DNA of 64,000 bases from Vibrio palustris (GTDB taxonomy: Bacteria > Pseudomonadota > Gammaproteobacteria > Enterobacterales > Vibrionaceae). The first letter of the stretch is position 1; every line of letters starts with the position of its first letter. Positions 53,606 to 63,403 of this stretch are shown here, in pieces. Under the pieces are notes generated by a model, which was not told the origin of the DNA, searched no databases, and worked only from the letters and a program-made list of their open reading frames with translations. Made by a program: the position numbers and the translations under genes. The stretch lies in contig NZ_AP024888.1 of assembly GCF_024346995.1 (NCBI RefSeq), positions 1 through 64,000 of the forward strand, written 5' to 3'.

Positions 53606-54640
53606 GTGTTTAATTCAGCGAAAAAAGCAGCATCAATCAGTATGTTCATTGCAATGGTAACTTTGCCGTGTGGAGTGCATGCAGCAGACAACGACAGCAA
53701 TGATCTAAACGCTTATGATTTACAAAAACTCACTGCTCATCAAGCATATATTGAGGGGCGAAATCTTCGTGCTCAATTCAAAAATAACCGAGCGCGTACC
53801 TATCTGAAATATGCAGCAGACAAAGGCGATACACAAGCGGCTTACTTGTACGCAATGGAACTGTCCAATTATAAAACCACTATTCGAACCCCGGCAAAAG
53901 CACGTGATTATCTTTTATTAGCTGCTCATAATGGCAACATTCGAGCAATGAAAAGCCTTTATCAAGGTGGAGAATGGTTACGCTTACGTGAAAGGCAGTA
54001 TTGGGAAAGAGAGTATTTCAATGCCGTTGTCACTTTAGGGCAAAGCCATCCAACGCGTGCGCTGTTTGAATTATCTGAATATTATAAAAAATCCAAACCA
54101 GAGCTATCAGATTACTATCTAGATCAGGCTGTTGAACGTCATTATCCGCGAGCCTTAATGGTAAAAGCACAACAAATTAGCCAAGGTAAGGGAAGCTATT
54201 GGGCGCCTGGTAGCCGAGAAAAAGCTGAATATCAATTGTACACCGATGCGGCCAAACAAGGATACATTCCAGCGATTCGAAAATATATTCAACTACTTGA
54301 AAATGAAGGTAAGTTTAAACAAGCTCTGCAATGGCGTAAGCAAGCAATTAAAGAGGGCGATTTAACCTCTTTGGCCGCTGTCGCTATGATTTTAAGTGGT
54401 TATAGTTCTAATTATCAGTTTGTTGAAAAAGATTTGGCGACTGCGAAAGCCTATTTTGATGTGTACTTAGATACCGCAGGGAATGATCGCTTGGACGAGC
54501 TGTATAAAAATATTGAGCAGCATTATTCAGACGTAATGAAAATTATTTCACCGGATGAATTAAAAGCATCAAAAAATATTGAAAAAAAATTAAAAGAAAA
54601 ACAGCGATTTTATAATCACGACTTATATTGGGATGTGTGA
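53606..54640 (+). CDS. Secreted Sel1-repeat protein upstream of the T6SS cluster
   Basis: The 344-residue protein has a signal peptide (about 1-26, ending GVHAADN) and Sel1/TPR-like repeats, for example YLKYAADKGDTQAAYLYA, YLLLAAHNGNIRAM, AVERHYPRALMVKA and AAKQGYIPAIRKYI. Sel1 proteins act as scaffolds in protein complexes. It starts with GTG, supported by AAGGGG 5 nt upstream. It is oriented like the T6SS genes and separated from tssB by 197 bp. It may be an accessory or envelope factor of the secretion system, but only the position supports that. Confidence 0.8.
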   Translation: MFNSAKKAASISMFIAMVTLPCGVHAADNDSNDLNAYDLQKLTAHQAYIEGRNLRAQFKNNRARTYLKYAADKGDTQAAYLYAMELSNYKTTIRTPAKARDYLLLAAHNGNIRAMKSLYQGGEWLRLRERQYWEREYFNAVVTLGQSHPTRALFELSEYYKKSKPELSDYYLDQAVERHYPRALMVKAQQISQGKGSYWAPGSREKAEYQLYTDAAKQGYIPAIRKYIQLLENEGKFKQALQWRKQAIKEGDLTSLAAVAMILSGYSSNYQFVEKDLATAKAYFDVYLDTAGNDRLDELYKNIEQHYSDVMKIISPDELKASKNIEKKLKEKQRFYNHDLYWDV

Positions 54641-54837
54641 TTATTTATTTTAAATATAGATTTATCTCGACTTAATGCGAGCGAGTAAGTCTTAGGCAAT
54701 GTTAGTGAAGAAATTGTTTTTTGTAGAGTAAACGTATTTTTCTACATGAAAATAATTAATTAGGTAACAGTAAAGTAGTATTTTTAATGATTATTTTTAC
54801 TGTTTACAATAATCGGCATAGGTAGTGGAGACAGATC

Positions 54838-55335
54838 ATGTCTAAAGAAGGAAGTGTCGCTCCAAAAGAGCGTATTAATATCAAATATGTACCCGCCACT
54901 GGCGATCAGCAGGCAGAAATTGAATTACCGTTGAAAACCCTTGTAGTCGGTGATTTTAAAGGTCATGCAGAAGACACACCATTAGAAGAGCGCGGCACAG
55001 TTTCTGTTGATAAAAACAACTTTGAATCTGTGATGCGTGAAAGCAATCTGCAACTGAGCACAACAGTTAAAAACAAGCTGTCTGATGAAGAAAACGCAGA
55101 GATGGCGGTGGATCTCAATTTTGCTTCTTTAGCTGATTTTTCCCCAGATTCTGTTGCATCACAAGTCCCTGAATTAAAGAAGCTTGTCGAGCTGCGTGAA
55201 GCACTCGTTGCTCTTAAAGGTCCACTAGGCAATATTCCAGCATTCCGTGATCGTCTTCAAGAGTTACTGACTTCTGAAGATTCGCGCGAGAAACTGCTTG
55301 CGGAACTGAACCTAGTTAATCCAGATAACGAGTGA
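54838..55335 (+). CDS. tssB: T6SS contractile sheath small subunit TssB/VipA
   Basis: TssB pairs with TssC to form the contractile sheath that propels the Hcp tube. The 165-residue protein has KERINIKYVPATGD and LPLKTLVVGDFKG near the N-terminus, then a helical C-terminus with FRDRLQELLTSEDSREKLL. It is the first core gene of the cluster and lies 58 bp before tssC. GGAG precedes the ATG. Its promoter probably lies in 54641-54837, although transcription from upstream is possible. Confidence 0.96.
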   Translation: MSKEGSVAPKERINIKYVPATGDQQAEIELPLKTLVVGDFKGHAEDTPLEERGTVSVDKNNFESVMRESNLQLSTTVKNKLSDEENAEMAVDLNFASLADFSPDSVASQVPELKKLVELREALVALKGPLGNIPAFRDRLQELLTSEDSREKLLAELNLVNPDNE

Positions 55336-55393
55336 TAGCCACTCGGCTAACTTGACGATTTTGCCAAAACATAAATAATTAGGAACAAAGCTG

Positions 55394-56869
55394 ATGTCTA
55401 CAACTGAATCTTTGCAAGAGAACACACAACTCGCTGAAGGCGGCCTTCTAGATGAAATCATGTCGCAAACTCGTATTGCGCCAAGTGAAGAAGGCTATGA
55501 TGTGGCGAAAAAAGGTGTGGCTGCCTTTATCGAGAATCTAATAGGTTCCGATCAAACTGAAGAACCGGTTAATAAATCTCTCGTTGATCAAATGTTGGTT
55601 GAGCTAGATAAAAAAATCAGTTCACAGATGGATGAGATTCTTCATGATGAATCATATCAACAAATGGAATCTTCTTGGCGTGGTCTAAAGTTGTTTGTTG
55701 ATCGCACTGATTTCCGCGAGAATAACAAAGTAGACATCCTACATGTGACTAAAGATGAGCTATTAGACGATTTTGAATTTGCTCCAGAGACATCTCAATC
55801 AGGTCTCTACAAGCATGTTTATTCATCTGGTTATGGTCAGTTTGGTGGTGAGCCAACAGGCGCAATCATTGGTAACTATGCATTTACGCCATCAACACCG
55901 GACATGAAACTCCTTCAATATATGGGTGCATTGGGTGCAATGGCACACGCTCCATTTATTTCTAGTGTTGGTCCAGAATTTTTTGGTATTGACTCATTTG
56001 AAGAATTACCAAACATCAAAGATGTTAAATCTATTTTCGAAAGCCCTAAGTACACAAAATGGCGTGCATTGCGTGATTCAGAAGATGCTCGTTATCTTGG
56101 CCTAACTGCGCCGCGTTTCTTGCTGCGTGTGCCTTATGACCCAACAGAAAACCCGATTAAAACGTTTAACTATTCAGAGAACGTTAGCGATTCTCATGAG
56201 CATTACTTATGGGGTAATACTGCCTTTGCTTTTGCTACTCGTCTGACAGATAGCTTTGCGAAATACCGTTGGTGTCCAAACATTATTGGCCCACAAAGCG
56301 GTGGTGCAGTCGAAGATCTACCGGTTCACGTATTTGAATCTATGGGTACGCTACAATCGAAAATTCCTACTGAAGTGCTAGTCACCGACCGTAAAGAATT
56401 TGAACTCGCTGAAGAAGGTTTCATTGCTCTAACAATGCGTAAAGGTAGCGATAACGCTGCGTTCTTCTCTGCAAACTCAATTCAAAAGCCAAAAGTATTC
56501 CCTAATACGAAAGAAGGCAAAGAAGCGGAAACGAACTATAAGTTGGGTACTCAGTTACCGTACATGATGATCATCAACCGTCTTGCTCACTACGTTAAAG
56601 TACTGCAGCGTGAACAGATTGGCTCTTGGAAAGAGCGTCAAGATCTTGAGCGTGAGTTGAATGGTTGGATTAAGCAATATGTTGCCGATCAAGAAAACCC
56701 ACCAGCAGACGTACGTAGCCGTCGTCCTTTACGCGCCGCTAAAATCGAAGTAACGGATGTTGAAGGCAATCCTGGTTGGTACCAAGTCTCTCTTGCTGTT
56801 CGTCCTCACTTTAAATATATGGGTGCGAACTTCGAGTTGTCATTAGTTGGCCGTCTGGATCAAGCATAA
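55394..56869 (+). CDS. tssC: T6SS contractile sheath large subunit TssC/VipB
   Basis: The 491-residue large sheath protein shows the family segments YQQMESSWRGLKLFVDRTDF, GAMAHAPFISSV, RFLLRVPYDP and the C-terminal NPGWYQVSLAVRPHFKYMG. It polymerises with TssB around the inner tube and is recycled by ClpV. AGGAA lies just before the ATG. tssE follows after 2 bp. Confidence 0.97.
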   Translation: MSTTESLQENTQLAEGGLLDEIMSQTRIAPSEEGYDVAKKGVAAFIENLIGSDQTEEPVNKSLVDQMLVELDKKISSQMDEILHDESYQQMESSWRGLKLFVDRTDFRENNKVDILHVTKDELLDDFEFAPETSQSGLYKHVYSSGYGQFGGEPTGAIIGNYAFTPSTPDMKLLQYMGALGAMAHAPFISSVGPEFFGIDSFEELPNIKDVKSIFESPKYTKWRALRDSEDARYLGLTAPRFLLRVPYDPTENPIKTFNYSENVSDSHEHYLWGNTAFAFATRLTDSFAKYRWCPNIIGPQSGGAVEDLPVHVFESMGTLQSKIPTEVLVTDRKEFELAEEGFIALTMRKGSDNAAFFSANSIQKPKVFPNTKEGKEAETNYKLGTQLPYMMIINRLAHYVKVLQREQIGSWKERQDLERELNGWIKQYVADQENPPADVRSRRPLRAAKIEVTDVEGNPGWYQVSLAVRPHFKYMGANFELSLVGRLDQA

Positions 56870-56871
56870 TT

Positions 56872-57309
56872 ATGACTTATATTGCACCTGAAGAGAGTGC
56901 ATTTGGCGTCGGCTTCTTTGAACGTTTAGAAGCCGGTTCCAAGCCCATGTCTCTGACCCAAGGGCCAGAGGCATGGGATGTGCTCGAGTCTGTAAAGCGT
57001 AACGTCTCTAATATTTTAAATTCCCGAGTTGGTGGTGCAGAAAGTTCACCAAAATTAGGGCTCATTGATTTTAATGACGCGACGTTAGAAACCATGGACT
57101 TATCATTACGAATTCGTTTGGCTATTCAGCACTGTTTGAAAACATACGAACCGCGTTTGGTCAATATTCAGGTACGCTCAGAGATGAATGAGCATGATCC
57201 ACTGACACTACGATTTCATATTGTAGCCACACTGAATAGCGAAGCATTACATGACAAGATTCAGTTCAATTTATTGCTGGATCAGAATCGACAATACCGA
57301 GTGTACTAA
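56872..57309 (+). CDS. tssE: T6SS baseplate protein TssE (gp25-like)
   Basis: The 145-residue baseplate wedge protein is related to T4 gp25, with GVGFFERLEAG, VKRNVSNILNSR and IRLAIQHCLKTYEPRLVNIQV. It initiates sheath assembly at the baseplate. It lies 2 bp after tssC and 5 bp before tssF, in one transcription unit. Confidence 0.94.
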   Translation: MTYIAPEESAFGVGFFERLEAGSKPMSLTQGPEAWDVLESVKRNVSNILNSRVGGAESSPKLGLIDFNDATLETMDLSLRIRLAIQHCLKTYEPRLVNIQVRSEMNEHDPLTLRFHIVATLNSEALHDKIQFNLLLDQNRQYRVY

Positions 57310-57314
57310 TTTAT

Positions 57315-59084
57315 ATGACTCAAGATAAGTACTTCAGAGAAGAACTCGCCTTTCTTAAAGAGCAAGGACAAGAATTTACTGAAATTCATCCGCAGCTTGC
57401 AAGGTTTCTGCACGGTCGTAATACCGACCCAGATGTTGAGCGCTTACTAGAAGGTTTTGCTTTTTTAACGGGACGTCTACGTGAAAAAGTGGAAGATGAA
57501 TTTCCTGAGTTAACTCACTCAATTATTAATATGCTGTGGCCGAACTATTTGCGCCCAGTTCCTAGCATGAGTGTCGTTGCTTTCGATCCAGACAAAAGTG
57601 TCAGCGAAAAGCAAACAGTTGAACGTGATACTCAGCTTGATAGTAAACCTGTCTTTGGGACTAAATGTCATTTTCGTACTTGTCGTGATGTTAATTTATA
57701 TCCACTCCAAATGACGGATATCAATGCCGAGCATTCACGCCAAGCCAGTGTTATCCGGCTTGATATGTGCCTAAACGGTGACATCAGTGCGGGAGAAGCC
57801 GGACTCGATGATTTACGTTTTTATCTTGGTGGTGATAAATACAGCTCTCAGATGTTGTACTTATGGCTAAACCACTACTTACACAAAATTAGTGTTGAGG
57901 TAAATGGTGTTGAATTTGCGCTGCCACACGATGCTTTTTCAACAGTAGGTTTTGATGCCAATCAGTCGTTGCTGCCATATCCTAAAAACGTGTATGAAGG
58001 CTATCGTATATTACAAGAATACTTGTCATTCCCAGAGGCCTTTCATTTCATCGATGTAGCAGGGCTAGATAAAGCGTTGCCGAAGTCAGTACACGGCGAT
58101 TTTACGCTGAAGATCAGTTTTTCGAAAACGCTGCCAACCGATGTACGTGTCCGTCGTGATAACTTTCAGCTGTACTGTACACCGGTGATCAACTTATTCG
58201 AACATGATGCTGATCCTATTGACTTAACTGGTAAAAAATCTGAATACCGAATTATGCCATCAAGCCGCTACCCCTCTCATTACGAGGTGTTCAGTGTTGA
58301 CTCAGTGACAGGTTGGCAAGATTCAACTCAAGCGGGACGTCGAGTGCGTGGTGAAAAGCGAGTGTATTCAGCATTTGAAAGTTTTCAACATGAAGTGGAA
58401 CGGGTACGTGGACGTAAAGCATTGTATTTCCGTACACGCACTAAAGATAGTATCCGTGGTGATGGGTTCGATACTTTCGTCTCCTTTGTACGCAGCGATG
58501 AAACGGTATCGACAGATGTGGATGAAGCCGTGTCGGTCAAGTTAACGTGTACCAATCGTTTACTGCCATTAGAGCTGGGTGTTGGTGATATCTGTGAGCC
58601 TACGGATACCTCTCCACCTTATGCGACGTTTCGTAACATTACTGTACCCACTCAGTCGCTTCGCCCAGTACTTGATGGCAGTTTGTTATGGACTTTAATC
58701 TCTAACTTATCGTTAAACTATTTATCACTGCTATCTAAAGATGCATTGAGCAGTGTATTACGCGCTTATGATTTTAGGGCGTTGGTTGATCGCCAAGCAG
58801 AGCGAGTAGGGAAGCAGCGTTTGGAAGGCATCCAACGCATTGACTCTAAGCCAGTGGATAAAATATTACGGGGATTACCCGTAAGAGGCTTACAAAGCAC
58901 GATGCATATCGATCAAGATAAGTTTGGCTCAGAAGGAGACCTGTTTTTGTTTGGAACGGTCTTGAGTCATTTCTTTTCATTGTATGCCAGCATTAACTCA
59001 TTTCATGAGTTAATCATTCTCAATGTTACTAACCAAGAGAAATACACATGGGGAACACAGACCGGAATGCAACCGTTGATTTAG
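57315..59084 (+). CDS. tssF: T6SS baseplate protein TssF
   Basis: The 589-residue wedge component begins KYFREELAFLKEQGQEF, has HPQLARFLHGRNTDPDVERL and ends with the family C-terminus around GTQTGMQPLI. It forms the TssF2-TssG wedge with the next gene product. Its 3' end overlaps tssG by 37 bp in another frame, implying coupled translation of two proteins that assemble together. Confidence 0.95.
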   Translation: MTQDKYFREELAFLKEQGQEFTEIHPQLARFLHGRNTDPDVERLLEGFAFLTGRLREKVEDEFPELTHSIINMLWPNYLRPVPSMSVVAFDPDKSVSEKQTVERDTQLDSKPVFGTKCHFRTCRDVNLYPLQMTDINAEHSRQASVIRLDMCLNGDISAGEAGLDDLRFYLGGDKYSSQMLYLWLNHYLHKISVEVNGVEFALPHDAFSTVGFDANQSLLPYPKNVYEGYRILQEYLSFPEAFHFIDVAGLDKALPKSVHGDFTLKISFSKTLPTDVRVRRDNFQLYCTPVINLFEHDADPIDLTGKKSEYRIMPSSRYPSHYEVFSVDSVTGWQDSTQAGRRVRGEKRVYSAFESFQHEVERVRGRKALYFRTRTKDSIRGDGFDTFVSFVRSDETVSTDVDEAVSVKLTCTNRLLPLELGVGDICEPTDTSPPYATFRNITVPTQSLRPVLDGSLLWTLISNLSLNYLSLLSKDALSSVLRAYDFRALVDRQAERVGKQRLEGIQRIDSKPVDKILRGLPVRGLQSTMHIDQDKFGSEGDLFLFGTVLSHFFSLYASINSFHELIILNVTNQEKYTWGTQTGMQPLI

Positions 59085-60064
59085 AAGTCAACCACGAGCA
59101 GGCATCCCCAGTGAAATTACCGGACAATGTGCGCTCTTACAACTTTTATCAATTGGTTGAGTTGCTACAAAAAGTTAAAGGTATTAATCCTGAATCGGAA
59201 GATTGGGAGCGTCAATGTCGGCTGGTTTTTAGCGCTAACCCAAGTTTGGGGTTCTCACCATCCGATGTGTCTGCATTAGATGATCGTGATGATGACCGTT
59301 TGGTGATGTTGACCAATTTTTTTGGTCTTTCGGGCGCTCAATCCCCACTGCCGGGATTTATTACAGAGCAACTCGCGACGGAAGAACCGGGTGGTTTTAA
59401 GCAGCCGTTCTTTGATTTTTTTAGTAATCGTTTAATCAATTTAGTGTATCGAGTGTGGCGTAAATATCGTTATCACATTCGTTTTCAGCCAGATGCGCAA
59501 GATGATTTTTCTGCGCAACTGTTTGCCTTGGTTGGCTTGGGTGATCCTGACCTACGTGGTGATACACCGATTAACTGGTGCAAGATGCTGGCGTATGCCG
59601 GCACACTAGCAGGTCGAAGTCGTTCGCCTCAGGTTGTCGCAGGTATTATTGCTCACTGTTTTGATTTGCCTGACGTCAGTATTCAACAATGGGTAAGACG
59701 TAAGGTCGATATTGACCCTGGACAGCAAATGGCATTGGGTATGCAAAACGCTCAGCTTGGTGTCAATACAATGGTTGGTGAGACGGTGATGGATTGCAAC
59801 GGTAAGTTCATTATCAAAATAGGCCAGTTAAGTCGTGCTCGGTTTGCTGATTTCTTACCGTCAGGTAAAGAGCATCAATCACTGATTAAATTAGTCGAAT
59901 TTATTTTAAGAGAACAAATGGCTTACGACTTAGAGCTTACTATGGCTGAGGACGAAGCCCCACCAATGCAATTGAACTCGCAAAGTTCGGTAGCACTCGG
60001 TTGGACCTCTTTTCTTGGAGAGGATGTTCAAGATCAACATGTATTAATTCAAGTGAGGCAATAA
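59048..60064 (+). CDS. tssG: T6SS baseplate protein TssG
   Basis: The 338-residue protein has VRSYNFYQLVELLQ, RLVFSANPSLGFSPSDV, LTNFFGLSGAQSPLPGFI and a C-terminal gp53-like region with GRSRSPQVVAGII. It combines with TssF in the baseplate wedge. It starts inside tssF; AAGAGA upstream of the ATG at 59048 supports this start. The FHA gene follows 2 bp after its stop. Confidence 0.94.
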   Translation: MGNTDRNATVDLEVNHEQASPVKLPDNVRSYNFYQLVELLQKVKGINPESEDWERQCRLVFSANPSLGFSPSDVSALDDRDDDRLVMLTNFFGLSGAQSPLPGFITEQLATEEPGGFKQPFFDFFSNRLINLVYRVWRKYRYHIRFQPDAQDDFSAQLFALVGLGDPDLRGDTPINWCKMLAYAGTLAGRSRSPQVVAGIIAHCFDLPDVSIQQWVRRKVDIDPGQQMALGMQNAQLGVNTMVGETVMDCNGKFIIKIGQLSRARFADFLPSGKEHQSLIKLVEFILREQMAYDLELTMAEDEAPPMQLNSQSSVALGWTSFLGEDVQDQHVLIQVRQ

Positions 60065-60066
60065 CC

Positions 60067-61560
60067 ATGATTTCAGCAAACGACACCTCGCTCACGCTAC
60101 TTGTGACCAATGTTCAATTACTTGAATCAGGCTTGACGGCCCAATCTAAGTGGACATCAGAAGGTGGAACAATCGGTGCTGATAGCTTCTCAACTTGGCA
60201 TCTGAAAGACACGCAAGGCAAAGTCCATCCCGTACATTGTGAAGTCGTGACCATCGATGGCGCTTATTGCTTACGCGATCGTTGTGGTGAAACTTATGTC
60301 AATGGGTCGCACATGCCATTGGGCATGAATCAATTAGCGCAGTTAGAGCATAAAGATGAAATCAGTGTCGGGCCATATCGTATACGAGTACTGGTTGGCG
60401 CAGCAGAGGACGACCCATCTAATGGTCCTTTAGAGCTCATGTTTTCATCGAATCAAGTGGATTTGCTCGCCGATGCGTCTGACGAAGAAAAAGATGAACA
60501 CCATAATGATGATGTCAAAATTGATGCGGATCCATTACTGGCTTTAGACGCGTCTGCCGGTACTGGAGAAGACACAGAATCTTTGATTGACGATCCAATC
60601 ACGAACGTACTGGAAGAGCCTAGCTCTCTTGTACCAGAAGACAATTTAGTACTGAATGATTTGGATTATACCCCCCAAGCTGACAGTGAGTACGAAATGA
60701 CATCATCTATCCGTTTAAAGCGCATTTTGGGCTTTGGAAGTAAGAAAAAACACAGTGAAGAGACGCAAGCGGTATCGCAGCCATCGTCTCAAGCACCACG
60801 CTATACACATAATAACGACACGACGACAAACAACGTATCAGAGGGCACTCCAATGGATGAAAAAGTATTAGATTTGCTTGAAGAAGAAGTGGCGAAAAGT
60901 ATTCAGCCTGAGCAGGCTGATGACTATTCTGCACAAAGTACACCCCAATCCGGCTCGGGAAGTCAGCACTTACTAACTGGACCTATGCTGCAAGGGTTAG
61001 GCGTCGATATCTCTGATGATAGTGACATGCAACGTATGCATCTCTTATCGCAAGAACTCGGTGAGTCACTACAAGCATGTATTAAGGGGCTACTTGAGCT
61101 TAACCAACAAGCCAGTGATGGTCGCTTTAGCACGATGAACCGTAACTTACAGCCGATTGAAGACAACCCGCTGCGTTTAGGTATGTCGTATGAAGACACA
61201 ATCCATACTATGTATGACGCCAAGAAAAGTTTGGTGCATTTGTCTGCCCCAGCTGCAATTGCAGAAAGCTTAAAAAATGTCAGTGATCATAACGAAGCGA
61301 TGCAATTTGCAACGTCAGAAGCTTTAGCGCAAATTCTTGCCGCTTTTTCTCCCCAAGTCCTGCTACGCCGTTTTCAGCATTACAAACGCAATACAGATAA
61401 TAATCATGGCGATAATGATCAAGCGTGGGCGTGGGACATGTATTGCAATTACTATGATGAATTAACGTCTAATCGTCAGCGTGGCTTTGAAAAACTGTTC
61501 TGGGAAATTTTTGAACAAGCTTACGATAAAAAAATTCGTGAAAAACAAATGGAGTTGTAA
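60067..61560 (+). CDS. tagH: T6SS-associated FHA-domain protein (TagH/VasC type)
   Basis: The 497-residue cytoplasmic protein has an N-terminal FHA-like domain (about 5-110), an acidic low-complexity linker (about 130-290) and the TagH C-terminal domain (about 300-497, from LLTGPMLQGLGVD). FHA domains normally bind phosphothreonine through an Arg after Gly and a Ser-x-x-His motif. Here those positions read IGADSF and VHPVHCEV, so the key Arg and Ser appear absent. It matches the position of V. cholerae vasC. The ATG at 60067 follows GAGG. tssJ starts 2 bp after it. Confidence 0.88.
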   Translation: MISANDTSLTLLVTNVQLLESGLTAQSKWTSEGGTIGADSFSTWHLKDTQGKVHPVHCEVVTIDGAYCLRDRCGETYVNGSHMPLGMNQLAQLEHKDEISVGPYRIRVLVGAAEDDPSNGPLELMFSSNQVDLLADASDEEKDEHHNDDVKIDADPLLALDASAGTGEDTESLIDDPITNVLEEPSSLVPEDNLVLNDLDYTPQADSEYEMTSSIRLKRILGFGSKKKHSEETQAVSQPSSQAPRYTHNNDTTTNNVSEGTPMDEKVLDLLEEEVAKSIQPEQADDYSAQSTPQSGSGSQHLLTGPMLQGLGVDISDDSDMQRMHLLSQELGESLQACIKGLLELNQQASDGRFSTMNRNLQPIEDNPLRLGMSYEDTIHTMYDAKKSLVHLSAPAAIAESLKNVSDHNEAMQFATSEALAQILAAFSPQVLLRRFQHYKRNTDNNHGDNDQAWAWDMYCNYYDELTSNRQRGFEKLFWEIFEQAYDKKIREKQMEL

Positions 61561-61562
61561 TC

Positions 61563-62060
61563 GTGAAAAAACTGCTGTTGTTGCTGTTTCCATTGCTGGT
61601 GCTGACCGCGTGTAGTAGTGGCTCTTCTGAAAGTGAATCAGAACAAGCTAACAACCCAGCGAAACAGCAAACCAAAGTCACGTTTAGCTTAGTTGCAGAC
61701 GAAGGGGTTAACCCAAGTATTTGGGGTGAAGCCTCACCTATAGAGATTCAAGTCTTTGAATTACAAGATGATTCAATGTTTATGTCGGCCGATTACGACC
61801 AGTTAAAAAATGACTATGAAGATGCTCTGAAAAGCAACTATGTGAAAAGCTATGACTATGTACTCATGCCGGGGCAATTTAAGTTTGTGGATTCCATCCC
61901 AATCAGTAAAGAGACGCACTATATTGGTGTCGTTGCACACTTTGCAGACCCAGAGCTGAGTGAGTGGAAGAAAGCGGTAAAAGTCATCAATAAAGGTCGT
62001 GTATACCATTTATTGATGTTGTTTAAAGACTATAACGTCAAATTAAAACGGGTGGAATAA
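61563..62060 (+). CDS. tssJ: T6SS outer membrane lipoprotein TssJ
   Basis: The 165-residue lipoprotein has a type II signal peptide with lipobox LTAC (Cys17), a serine/glutamate-rich tether, and a transthyretin-like domain with VTFSLVADEGVNPS and VFELQDDSMFMSADYDQL. It anchors the TssJLM membrane complex to the outer membrane. It starts with GTG or ATG at the 61563 codon region: the ATG of MKKLLLLLF is used. tssK follows after 6 bp. Confidence 0.95.
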   Translation: MKKLLLLLFPLLVLTACSSGSSESESEQANNPAKQQTKVTFSLVADEGVNPSIWGEASPIEIQVFELQDDSMFMSADYDQLKNDYEDALKSNYVKSYDYVLMPGQFKFVDSIPISKETHYIGVVAHFADPELSEWKKAVKVINKGRVYHLLMLFKDYNVKLKRVE

Positions 62061-62066
62061 TAGACC

Positions 62067-63401
62067 ATGTTTGCACGTAATCGCGTTATTTGGAATGAAG
62101 GGCTGTTTATTAAGCCACAACATTTCCAGCAACAACAACGCTACACGGAATATTACATTGATGAGCGCATCAGCGCGGCGAGTCGTTACTTATACGGCGT
62201 GGCCGAGTTATCGCTTAACCCAGAATATTTGTCTTTTGGTCGTATCGCGATCGAACGAGCTGTCGGTATTATGCCTGATGGTACAGCGTTCCGTATTCCT
62301 CAAGAAGACAATCTGCCAGATGCGCTAGAAATTGAGGATGCGTCGCTTGCTAACCAGTTAATCTATTTGGCTGTACCGCTACGCAGTGAGTCGTTGATGG
62401 AAGTGAACTGGCCAGAAGAGAAAGGGACCGGACGTTATGAAAGTCGTCGTTTAGATGTGCGTGATGTTCATACTCCGCAAGGGGATACCACCACGTTAGA
62501 CGTGTCGCCGATTAAAATGCAGCTCATGCTAGAGCGTGATGACCGTAGTGCCTATGCATCGATTGCTATCGCACGTATTTTGGAAAAGCGTCCAGATGGG
62601 AGTGTAGTTCTCGACCCAGATTTTATGCCTTGTCATTACAATGTGGTTGGGCATACCAATTTGCACCGTTTCATCAATGAAATGTCGGGGTTAATGAGAG
62701 AGCGTGCAAAAAATATCGCACAACGCATTTCTGCGCCTTCACAAGGTGGGGTTGCGGATGTGTCGGATTTCATGCTGCTGCAATCACTTAACCGTTTGCA
62801 ACCACAGATGCAACATTTAGCCGAGCTACGTAGTTTACATCCTGAGCGTTTGTTTGAATGTTTGTCATCAGTGTGTGGTGAGTTGTCGACCTTTACGTCT
62901 GAAAGTCGTATCCCGCCAACCTTACCCACTTACAATCATGACATGCCTGGTGAGTCGTTTGGTCCATTGATCCGCAACTTACGCCAGAGCTTAAGTGTGG
63001 TATTGGAACCTCGAGCGGTTGCTATCCAGTTAGATAAACGTAAATTTGGTCTGATGGTGGCCCCTGTACACGATCCGCAATTGATGGACAGTGCAGAATT
63101 TATTATTGCCGTCAAAGCGCGGATGCCACAAGAAGAATTGCGTCGTTTATTTACTCAGCAAACCAAAGTCTCTTCAGTTGAGAAAATACGCGAGCTCATT
63201 TCATTACAGTTACCAGGTATCCCTTTGATATCCCTACCTGTGGCACCTCGTCAGTTGCCATATCACGCCGGTTATACCTACTACCAGTTGGATAAATCGA
63301 GCCAAGCGTGGGGAATGTTGAAAAATTCTAGTGGATTCGCTTTCCACGTTGCAGCGGCATTTGAAGACCTTGATCTGCAATTTTGGGCAATTAGGAGCTA
63401 A
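62067..63401 (+). CDS. tssK: T6SS baseplate-membrane connector TssK
   Basis: The 444-residue protein links the baseplate to the TssL/TssM membrane complex. It has the family start RNRVIWNEGLFIKPQHFQQQ, GVAELSLNPEYLSFGRI, then AVRPR-like VAPRQLPYHAGYTYYQLDK near the C-terminus. It lies between tssJ and tssL with spacings of 6 and 2 bp. Confidence 0.96.
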   Translation: MFARNRVIWNEGLFIKPQHFQQQQRYTEYYIDERISAASRYLYGVAELSLNPEYLSFGRIAIERAVGIMPDGTAFRIPQEDNLPDALEIEDASLANQLIYLAVPLRSESLMEVNWPEEKGTGRYESRRLDVRDVHTPQGDTTTLDVSPIKMQLMLERDDRSAYASIAIARILEKRPDGSVVLDPDFMPCHYNVVGHTNLHRFINEMSGLMRERAKNIAQRISAPSQGGVADVSDFMLLQSLNRLQPQMQHLAELRSLHPERLFECLSSVCGELSTFTSESRIPPTLPTYNHDMPGESFGPLIRNLRQSLSVVLEPRAVAIQLDKRKFGLMVAPVHDPQLMDSAEFIIAVKARMPQEELRRLFTQQTKVSSVEKIRELISLQLPGIPLISLPVAPRQLPYHAGYTYYQLDKSSQAWGMLKNSSGFAFHVAAAFEDLDLQFWAIRS

Positions 63402-63403
63402 GC

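Noticed and set aside
54641-54837. Sigma-54 promoter before tssB
   Set aside because: GGCAATG near 54695 has no GC at the required spacing, and no other GG-N10-GC element was found.
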